Source: Victivallaceae bacterium
GTDB lineage: Bacteria > Verrucomicrobiota > Lentisphaeria > Victivallales > Victivallaceae
Direction: 5' to 3'
NCBI GenBank assembly: GCA_028709805.1
Contig: JAQUTL010000001.1
Span: 124,001-188,000, forward strand
Length of the DNA: 64,000 nt
The first letter of the stretch is position 1. Each line of letters starts with the position of its first letter. A program made the position numbers and the translations under genes. Shown one piece after another: positions 57,908 through 64,000 of the stretch. The notes beneath the pieces were generated by a model. That model did not search any database. It was not told where the DNA came from and was given only the letters and a program-made list of their open reading frames with translations.

Positions 57908-60303
57908 TTCGCCTCCCGGTTGCGGTTGTGTCTGGTCACTATCCGCTTGGCGCCGCAGAGCAGACAGAGCAGTCGTGACCGGTCGAACTGACCGTCCGGC
58001 CGCTCGGCAATGTCGCTCCACAGGGCGATCAGCAGCGCAAGGATGGCGGTATCGGCGTCAAACGGCGGATTTTTCCAGCGCAGTCCGCGGGTTATCAGCT
58101 GCGCAAGTTCACCGCCGGCGGAAAATTGAATTGACTTAAATTCCAGCAGTTTCTCGATCACCCGCCGGGCGGCGCCGGAGAGATCGTCGCGGTCGAGCAT
58201 GGCGGTCATTTCGTCGGTCGACGGCGCGGGAACGGCGGACCACAGCGCCGGAGCGGAAAACTCCTTGAACTGCGCGTCAAGCATTTCGCCGGGACTGCGC
58301 ATCTCGGCATCGAATATCCGGTACACGTCATCCGACTCCGGAACATACCACAGCCGGCACAAAGCCAGCAGCGTCTGAAGCGTCAGCGTCGGATTGAATT
58401 CGGTGGAATAGGCGCGGTAAATCAATTCCGCGTCGGCTTCCCCGCCGATCCGGCTCAACGCTTCGGCGGCGGCGGCATGCAGGAAGTTGTACTTTTCGTC
58501 TTTCAGCAGGTCACGCAGAACCGGAGCCGACGACGGGTCGGCAATCATTCCCAGCGCAAACACTGCCGCCTGCGACACCGCCGGCTCGGTGTCCTGTGCC
58601 AGCAGCGAGGCGGTCGGCAGAGCTTCACGCGCCTTGAGCCGCCCCAGCGCCCGCAGCGCCGGAACCCGCATGCCGAGGTCGGGATCGGTCGCAATTTTCA
58701 GCAGTTCGGTGATCGCCTCCGGTGTGGCTTTGTCCAGATTCGACAGGTGGTTGACCGCTTCGTCGCGCACCCGGCTGGATGGGCTGTAAAGGTCGGCCAC
58801 CAGGTCGTCGGTGACCATGCTGCCGCGCAGGTTCTGAAGTTTGCTCACCCGGCTTTCCTCCGAAAGCGGACGGCCGAGCGTATAGCTTTGCACAACCTGC
58901 CGGATGGCGTTCTCTGTGACCAGCACCCGCATCATTTTGAAGGAGTTTACTGCGCCGTCCTCGTGCAGCTTGCGGATAAGAAACAGACTGGCGATGTACA
59001 CCATAGCCGAGAGAAAAGCCATGATGTTGAACGGATGTACTCCGGTATGCGCCTGAACCCCGATATTTTCAAGGAATTTATACAGCCAGCCGGACGCAAT
59101 GCCGGTCAGCGCGCCGCAGACTCCGGTGATCGAATAAAACAGCGCGATCGCCGACCCCTGTATCCGCCTGTCTCCCTGCGAGGTAAGCAGCGACTGCTGG
59201 GCCGCCGCCACGCCCACTCCGGTGATTCCGGCCACCAGATACACCGGCAGCACCGAGATCACTCCGGGCGGCAGCTGCCATCCGGGCAGACCGAGAAACA
59301 GGCAGAACCTCCTCAACACCGCGTTGCCGAATTCGTCGAACATGGTGTTGCCCGGCAGCAGCATGGCGTAGATAAGGAACTGCACGCTGATCAGTATGGT
59401 GCAGAGCACCAGCACCGGTTTACGCCCGTATTTGGTACCGACGATCTGGAAAAAGTAGGATGCCGCAAAACTTATCGCCGCCGCGATCACCGCGAGTATC
59501 TGGAGCGTCTTCATATTCATGTTCATCGTCTGCAGCAGATAGATCGAGGTGAACGCCGCCGATATCCACGATCCGGCAGACTGAAGACTGAAAAACAGCG
59601 TGATCGTCCTGAACGTCTTGTGTTTCAACGCCTCCTTGAACAGCGTGAACGGGTTCTCCCGGTCCTTGCGCGGAAACGGGTTGGGATCGGGAATTTTGGT
59701 CTGGATAAAGCTCGACACATAACCGAACACCATTCCGAGCAGCAGCATGTAGGTGTAGCTGCGAACGTCTTTGGCGCCCAATCTGTCCAGCAGCACGCCG
59801 GAGAGAATTCCGCTGAACATGCTGAACAGCATATACATCCCCTGACGTTTGCTCCAGAACGCATTGCTGGAGCGTTTGGGGATAAAGTCGGCGTGCCAGG
59901 TCAGACCGATCGGTCCGATCAGACTCGAGCACACCACCACGCCGGCATAGGTCAGCGCGAACAGCAGAAAGCCCATCGCCGGGGTGAACCCGGAGTAGTA
60001 GTTGGACAATACGCCGAGCAGCCCGAAGAAGGTGAACATCATGTAGGAGATTGTCCCCCAGTAGCGTGTCCGGTGGAAAAAGCGCTCCTGAACATACAGC
60101 CCGACCAGCTGCAGCGGCAGAAAAATATTTCCCATCGAGTTGATCAGCGCGCACTGCTGCGGCGAAAATCCGAGCGCGATTTCAAGCCCCGGCAGAATCG
60201 GCCCGCCGACAAAAGCCGCATAGAAACTCCACAGCACCGCCGCCCAGATTGAAATGCTCATTCCGCGCTTGATCTGGCGCGGCGAATAACTGATCTGATC
60301 CAT
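57904..60303 (-). CDS. MFS transporter fused to C-terminal HEAT repeats
   Basis: 799 residues. The first 440 form a 12-helix major facilitator domain (P-K-R-S-S-N-A-F-W-S-K-R-Q-G in the cytoplasmic loop, G-R-K-P-V-L-V after helix 8). The C-terminal 330 residues are soluble and helical; between about 495 and 660 they contain HEAT-like repeats (S-S-R-V-R-D-E-A-V-N-H-L, P-D-L-G-M-R-V-P-A-L-R-A-L-G, E-P-A-V-S-Q-A-A-V-F-A-L-G). This arrangement suggests that a cytoplasmic solenoid controls or couples the carrier. Substrate unknown. It overlaps hrpB. Confidence 0.88.
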   Translation of the reverse strand: MDQISYSPRQIKRGMSISIWAAVLWSFYAAFVGGPILPGLEIALGFSPQQCALINSMGNIFLPLQLVGLYVQERFFHRTRYWGTISYMMFTFFGLLGVLSNYYSGFTPAMGFLLFALTYAGVVVCSSLIGPIGLTWHADFIPKRSSNAFWSKRQGMYMLFSMFSGILSGVLLDRLGAKDVRSYTYMLLLGMVFGYVSSFIQTKIPDPNPFPRKDRENPFTLFKEALKHKTFRTITLFFSLQSAGSWISAAFTSIYLLQTMNMNMKTLQILAVIAAAISFAASYFFQIVGTKYGRKPVLVLCTILISVQFLIYAMLLPGNTMFDEFGNAVLRRFCLFLGLPGWQLPPGVISVLPVYLVAGITGVGVAAAQQSLLTSQGDRRIQGSAIALFYSITGVCGALTGIASGWLYKFLENIGVQAHTGVHPFNIMAFLSAMVYIASLFLIRKLHEDGAVNSFKMMRVLVTENAIRQVVQSYTLGRPLSEESRVSKLQNLRGSMVTDDLVADLYSPSSRVRDEAVNHLSNLDKATPEAITELLKIATDPDLGMRVPALRALGRLKAREALPTASLLAQDTEPAVSQAAVFALGMIADPSSAPVLRDLLKDEKYNFLHAAAAEALSRIGGEADAELIYRAYSTEFNPTLTLQTLLALCRLWYVPESDDVYRIFDAEMRSPGEMLDAQFKEFSAPALWSAVPAPSTDEMTAMLDRDDLSGAARRVIEKLLEFKSIQFSAGGELAQLITRGLRWKNPPFDADTAILALLIALWSDIAERPDGQFDRSRLLCLLCGAKRIVTRHNRNREAK

Positions 60304-60336
60304 TGCTTTTGCGTCTCCGTTTTTGAACGTTTCGAG

Positions 60337-60364
60337 AATATAGCCGGAATTTCGTTTTCGGCAA
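60337..60364 (-). promoter_or_regulatory. Promoter of the MFS-HEAT/hrpB operon
   Basis: Minus strand TTGCCG (60359-60364) and TATATT (60337-60342) with a 16-base spacer, about 34 bases before ATG 60303; CGGAG lies between. It may drive the overlapping genes down to 51755. Confidence 0.55.
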
Positions 60365-60392
60365 GCGTTGCAATCCGGAAAAAGCGTTTATT

Positions 60393-61355
60393 TTACTTAA
60401 TGCCGACTGCGCGGCGCACTTTGTCCATGGTGACGGAAGCCGCCTCGCGGGCGCGTCCGGCGCCGCGTTTCAGGACGGCTTCAATGTAACCGGGATCGGC
60501 GGCAAGTTCGTCGCGTTTTGCCTGCATCGGAGCAAAGAACGCCTGAATTTTCTCAAACAGCGCCTGTTTCGCGTGACCGTAACCGTAGTTTCCGGCACGA
60601 TAGCGGTTCTTCATCTCCTCGACCTCATCCGGTGTGGCGAACAGTTTGTAAAGCGCCACCACGTTGCAGGTGTCCGGGTCTTTGGATTCCTCAAGCGTTT
60701 TGCAGTCGGTTACAATGTTCATGACGATCTTGCGTATCTCTTTTGCTTTTCCGAAGATCGGGATGAAGTTGTTGTAGCTTTTGGACATTTTCTGACCGTC
60801 GATTCCGGGAACCACCGCCACCGAGTCGGCGGTGAGGGCGTCCGGCACGGTGAAGATGTCGCCGTACTGCATATTGAACTTTATCGCGATGTCGCGGGTG
60901 ATCTCAAGATGCTGTTTCTGGTCTTTGCCGACCGGCACAAGGTCGCTCTGATAAAGCAGGATGTCGGCGGCCATCAGCACCGGATAGGTGAAAAGTCCCA
61001 TATTCGGTGAAAATCCTTTGGCCAGCTTGTCTTTGTAGCTGTGGGCCCGTTCGATCAGACCGACGGGGGTGACGTTGCTGAGATACCATGAAAGCTCGGT
61101 GACTTCCGGAACGTCGCTCTGACGGAAGAAAACGGTTTTTTCCGGGTCGAGTCCGCAGGCCAGCCAGTCCAGCGCCAGATTGACGACGTTGCTGCGAAGC
61201 GCGTCCGGGTCGTCGCTGGTGGTGAGGGCGTGGAAGTCCGCGATGAACAGAAAAGCGTCGTTTTTCTCTTGAAGTTCGAGCGACGATCTGATCGCTCCGA
61301 AATAGTTGCCGAGGTGCGGAATGCCCGACGGCTGAATACCGGTCAAAACTCTCAT
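60393..61355 (-). CDS. trpS: Tryptophanyl-tRNA synthetase
   Basis: 320 residues, class I aminoacyl-tRNA synthetase. T-G-I-Q-P-S-G-I-P-H-L-G-N-Y-F-G-A carries the HIGH-type motif and G-Q-K-M-S-K-S-Y the KMSKS loop. It charges tRNA-Trp. ATG 61355 was preferred over an upstream in-frame start at 61415, since the protein then begins M-R-V-L-T-G-I-Q as in the family, and AAAGGA lies upstream. Confidence 0.96.
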   Translation of the reverse strand: MRVLTGIQPSGIPHLGNYFGAIRSSLELQEKNDAFLFIADFHALTTSDDPDALRSNVVNLALDWLACGLDPEKTVFFRQSDVPEVTELSWYLSNVTPVGLIERAHSYKDKLAKGFSPNMGLFTYPVLMAADILLYQSDLVPVGKDQKQHLEITRDIAIKFNMQYGDIFTVPDALTADSVAVVPGIDGQKMSKSYNNFIPIFGKAKEIRKIVMNIVTDCKTLEESKDPDTCNVVALYKLFATPDEVEEMKNRYRAGNYGYGHAKQALFEKIQAFFAPMQAKRDELAADPGYIEAVLKRGAGRAREAASVTMDKVRRAVGIK

Positions 61356-61378
61356 GGTGCTGCAAATCCTTTTATGTT

Positions 61379-61415
61379 GTCTATTTAAAATAGACCCCGA
61401 AGCGGCGCTTGTCAA
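61379..61415 (-). promoter_or_regulatory. trpS promoter with a palindrome over the -10
   Basis: Minus strand TTGACA (61410-61415) and TATTTT (61387-61392) with 17 bases between them. The perfect palindrome GTCTATTTAAAATAGAC (61379-61395) covers the -10, which suggests an operator. No T-box structure is visible in the short leader. Confidence 0.55.
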
Positions 61416-61426
61416 AAATTATTTGC

Positions 61427-61455
61427 TTGACTTTTCGCTTTTGTGCGGTTATTGT
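61427..61455 (+). promoter_or_regulatory. Promoter of the secreted TIM-barrel protein gene
   Basis: TTGACT (61427-61432) and TATTGT (61450-61455) with a 17-base spacer; the ribosome binding site AGGAGGAG (61475-61482) precedes ATG 61490. It is divergent from the trpS promoter. Confidence 0.6.
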
Positions 61456-61489
61456 TGTCGCAGTAACGGAAATTCAGGAGGAGTTTTGA

Positions 61490-62854
61490 ATGAAGAAAAC
61501 CGTTTGGCTTTTGTGGACGGCGCTGCTGACGGCCGGAATCTCGGCGGCCGCGGCGGCGTGGCATGTCGATCCGCTGTTTGACTATTACCGCGGACGTTCG
61601 CCGGAGAGTGTGGTCTCCGAGTTGAAAGTCAACGGCGTTGATGAAGTGTGGTATTTCGCGGTTACGCCGGACGCCTGCAATCCGGAACTTATCGCCGCAT
61701 TGAAAAATTCAGGAATTCGCGTTGTGCTGACGCTTTTTCCGTGCTGGGTTTATCTGAGCGAGGCGGACATGGATCGCTATCTGCCGGAAAATTGGCGGGA
61801 ATGGCAAATGGAGTTCACCAATCCAGATGCGAAAAAGGACAAGATTTTCATCGGTTTCGTCCATCCGGAATACAACCGCTGGTACCGTTCCTATGTCGTT
61901 GATCTGGTGAATAAGTACGGGTTTGACGGCGTGACGCTGATTGAAGCCATGTATCCGTGTTACAACGGGTTCTCCTATTCTCCGGTGTTGTTCGGGGATG
62001 TCGGGCCGGCGGTCGGCCGCGCGTTCGGCGAGTCGCTGCCGGAGTTCGTAAATCCGGCGGACGGCGGTTATTATTTGAATGACCGGGCGAAGATGACCCG
62101 CTTTCTCGCGTTCCGCTCCAAAACCATCTGCGACTTTTACAAATTCATCATGGACGGCGTGCGTGCGGAATGTCCCGGCGTCGGCGTCTACACCTGGTCG
62201 CTCGGCATTTCCGAATCCGGCGGCGCGGATAAGATCCGCTGCTTCAACGGCTCGGACACCTTTGCCCTGGTGAACGCGGTGCGGCCGGACGGTCATGTGG
62301 TTCAGACCCACTGGCCGGACTGGTGCCGGAGCGGCCTTGAACCGGACTACATCAAAAAATACAGTGAATTTGCCGCCGCCGCCCGGCGCGGCTGTCCGGG
62401 TGTTGCGGTCGGGTTTCAGGGCGACTGCGGTTCGCTGCCGGAGATGCGCCGTTCGCCGGAGTGGGTGGCGGCGAATCTTGACGCGGCGGACGGCCTGTTC
62501 GATTTTTCGGTCTATTACGAGTTCAGCATCCGTTATGAGGTCTACTCAATGGCGCCGGCGCTGAAGTCGGTCGAGCGTTCCGGCCGGAATCTGACGCTGG
62601 CGTTTGACCAGCGTTTAGGCGGCGGTTCCGCGGCGGCGTTCAAGGCTGTCAATCCGTGGGCTGAGCTGGCCGAGGTGGATGGAAATCTGTTGAAAATCTC
62701 GGCGGCTTCCGCTGCCGCGGTTCCGGCCGGCGCCGACCTCTCCGGTATTTGCGACGATCCGGCGTCGCGTCTTCCGCTCGCCGGCGGCAAAGGCGATCCG
62801 CGCGGCAGGGTGAATAAACTTCCGCGCGGATCCCGGATTGTCATTCCCGAATAG
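61490..62854 (+). CDS. Secreted TIM-barrel glycosidase-like protein
   Basis: 454 residues. A signal peptide (1-22) is followed by a barrel-like domain with strand-end motifs: D-E-V-W-Y-F-A-V, R-V-V-L-T-L-F-P-C-W, G-F-D-G-V-T-L-I-E-A-M-Y-P-C-Y and G-V-G-V-Y-T-W-S-L-G. Glu in T-L-I-E-A-M could be catalytic. The C-terminal 95 residues (A-L-K-S-V-E-R-S-G-R-N-L) form a small beta domain. I cannot place it in a named GH family, though it resembles orphan hydrolases frequent in Lentisphaerota and Planctomycetota genomes. It converges on a similar gene on the other strand. Confidence 0.75.
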   Translation: MKKTVWLLWTALLTAGISAAAAAWHVDPLFDYYRGRSPESVVSELKVNGVDEVWYFAVTPDACNPELIAALKNSGIRVVLTLFPCWVYLSEADMDRYLPENWREWQMEFTNPDAKKDKIFIGFVHPEYNRWYRSYVVDLVNKYGFDGVTLIEAMYPCYNGFSYSPVLFGDVGPAVGRAFGESLPEFVNPADGGYYLNDRAKMTRFLAFRSKTICDFYKFIMDGVRAECPGVGVYTWSLGISESGGADKIRCFNGSDTFALVNAVRPDGHVVQTHWPDWCRSGLEPDYIKKYSEFAAAARRGCPGVAVGFQGDCGSLPEMRRSPEWVAANLDAADGLFDFSVYYEFSIRYEVYSMAPALKSVERSGRNLTLAFDQRLGGGSAAAFKAVNPWAELAEVDGNLLKISAASAAAVPAGADLSGICDDPASRLPLAGGKGDPRGRVNKLPRGSRIVIPE

Positions 62855-62887
62855 CCGGACGATTACGGCGCCGGCCTTACGGGTTAT

Positions 62888-64000
62888 TTATTGGATTTCT
62901 TCAATTCGGTAACTGAACGGCGCCATCTTCAGCGTCAGACGTTTGCCTCCCGGTGTTGCGGGGGTTATCCGCATCACCGCCGCCGTATCGGTCGGATTAA
63001 GGACGATGGCGTTTGTTTTGCCGTCCTTGCGGAAACAGTATATGTTTTCCGCCGCCGGTCTGGGGGTTGTCGTCAGCAGGTCATCCGCGGGTATGAATTC
63101 CGCGCCGTCGGTGATGCCGGCGGTGGCGTTGACAAAGTTCTTGAAGCGGTTGATCGCAACGAGTCCGCCGCCGGTCAGCACTCCGCCGTGCCATATCTGC
63201 ATGCCGCCGCATCCGCTCCACAGGTAGACCTGAATCAGCCGGAAGGCAAAGTTGTCGACATTGAGCCGCGGCGACGGAATGCCGGGCGTATTGAAGTTTT
63301 CCATATACATTTCGGCCGGAATCAGCGGCGTCGGCGCGATTGCTTCAGCCGTGTTCCGCACATCTTTTCTCGATCCGAAATAGCCGGCTCCGGCGGCGTC
63401 CATTCCGACCTCCGTCATCTCCCCCCAGTTCATGGCGTAATTCTGACGGGTGGAGCCGTTGGCGAACTGGTATCCGGAATATATTTCGTATTTGCAGTTC
63501 GGAAGCGCGGCGCGCACTGCGGACTCAAACATGGCGGCGTATTCAGCGGTCAGACGGCAGCAGTAGGCGATCCATGGTTCGCGGTATTTTTCTGCGATTT
63601 CAGCCGCGGTCGGCGTCTGTTCCAATCCGGCGTATTCCGCGAACCGCCGCCGGTTGTATTCGGTGAGATCTCCGACAATTTTTTCGCCGTTCATCTTGAA
63701 CGCTCCGCGTTCGCAGTCCATGATCGCATATTGGAACGGTTTTCCGGCGGTCATAAACGCGAGAAATTCCCCGATCAGCAGGCGGCTTTCATCCGGATGA
63801 TCGACCATCCAGCCGCAGTCCGGTTTTTCCGTCAAAACCGCGATCATTCCAGCCGGTAGCGGCCGGTCTTTGTAGTATTGGGCGACGCCGTCCATGGAAA
63901 ACGCGATACCGTGGGCGGTCTTGAACCGCTGCTGGAAATCGGTTGCGCTTTTCCGGTTCGGAAGTTCCTCCCGCGCCTCATAAAACCGGTTGAACCCGGC
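62888..64000 (-). CDS. Glycosidase-like protein, 5' end beyond the window
   Basis: The frame is open to base 64000 without a stop, so ATG 63895 is probably internal and 370 residues are visible. The visible part has barrel-type segments (Y-A-I-M-D-C-E, K-Y-E-I-Y-S-G-Y-Q, M-Y-M-E-N-F-N-T-P-G) and a C-terminal beta domain (N-A-I-V-L-N-P-T-D, F-S-Y-R-I-E-E-I). Asp/Glu of the D-C-E and M-E-N segments are candidates for active-site residues. It resembles a GH-A clan-like barrel followed by a beta-sandwich, but no family is recognised. It probably acts with the convergent glycosidase-like protein on a glycan. Confidence 0.7.
   Translation of the reverse strand, partial: AGFNRFYEAREELPNRKSATDFQQRFKTAHGIAFSMDGVAQYYKDRPLPAGMIAVLTEKPDCGWMVDHPDESRLLIGEFLAFMTAGKPFQYAIMDCERGAFKMNGEKIVGDLTEYNRRRFAEYAGLEQTPTAAEIAEKYREPWIAYCCRLTAEYAAMFESAVRAALPNCKYEIYSGYQFANGSTRQNYAMNWGEMTEVGMDAAGAGYFGSRKDVRNTAEAIAPTPLIPAEMYMENFNTPGIPSPRLNVDNFAFRLIQVYLWSGCGGMQIWHGGVLTGGGLVAINRFKNFVNATAGITDGAEFIPADDLLTTTPRPAAENIYCFRKDGKTNAIVLNPTDTAAVMRITPATPGGKRLTLKMAPFSYRIEEIQ

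Noticed and set aside
1-64000. Mobile elements, prophage, CRISPR arrays, tRNA or rRNA genes
   Set aside because: No transposase, integrase, direct-repeat spacer array, tRNA cloverleaf T-arm or rRNA segment was found on reading both strands.

Overview
The window is a gene-dense (roughly 90% coding), GC-rich bacterial chromosome segment with no tRNA, rRNA, CRISPR array, insertion sequence or prophage that I can recognise. The gene content suggests a fermentative anaerobe of the PVC group, most likely a Lentisphaerota (Victivallis-like) organism. The pointers are an [FeFe]-hydrogenase maturase (HydE), nickel-pincer cofactor genes (larBCE), ApbE with a membrane polyferredoxin and a C_GCAxxG_C_C redox protein, several glycan-directed enzymes (GH20, DigH-like, orphan TIM-barrel proteins), a Hanks-type kinase beside clpXP, and a DnaA with an unusual DNA-recognition signature. 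The phylum call is inference; no rRNA is present to settle it.

Layout. 1-5.3 kb (+): a small Cys protein, ApbE, a redox pair (C_GCAxxG_C_C protein and NapH-like polyferredoxin), then a GntR/YtrA-type regulator with a membrane protein and a surface-repeat protein. 5.3-8.8 kb (-): larB-larC-larE plus a NicO/UreH-type metal permease. 9.1-10.7 kb: an orphan B12-binding-type radical SAM enzyme. 10.8-17.5 kb (+): a complete tightly overlapping phosphate operon pstSCAB-phoU-phoB-phoR behind a Pho-box-like promoter. 17.6-20.4 kb: GH20 hexosaminidase coupled to a methyltransferase. 20.5-24.6 kb (-): exopolysaccharide control module (Wzz/BY-kinase with a tyrosine tail, PHP-type tyrosine phosphatase, DigH-like glycosidase, small lipoprotein). 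24.7-29.4 kb: folB, MATE exporter, hydE, bioB, methyltransferase.

29.4-47.7 kb is all minus strand: a 793-residue repetitive beta-rich protein; a TetR-controlled RND efflux pair; an uncharacterised alpha/alpha-barrel-like protein; an SDR and a Ser/Thr kinase whose catalytic lysine appears to have moved as in eukaryotic WNK kinases; clpX-clpP-tig; a secreted hydrolase; an RlmI-like methyltransferase; and a nagA split by a frameshift. 47.7-48.6 kb is a 0.9-kb non-coding stretch next to dnaA with a few DnaA-box-like sites. 50.2-64 kb: CPA1 antiporter, a compact minus-strand stack (hydrolase, GDYXXLXY/DUF2157 pair, MFS, HrpB helicase, MFS fused to HEAT repeats), trpS, and two TIM-barrel glycosidase-like proteins, the last one running off the window edge.

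How the parts fit: amino-sugar and glycan catabolism (GH20, NagA, orphan glycosidases), D/L-lactate interconversion (Lar cofactor, LarA itself not in the window), phosphate scavenging, and envelope or capsule assembly controlled by tyrosine phosphorylation. The best candidates for something new are the WNK-like kinase, the 793-residue repeat protein without a signal peptide, the MFS-HEAT fusion, and the possible self-regulated redox/GntR modules sharing an ATTGT(A/G)ATAT element.
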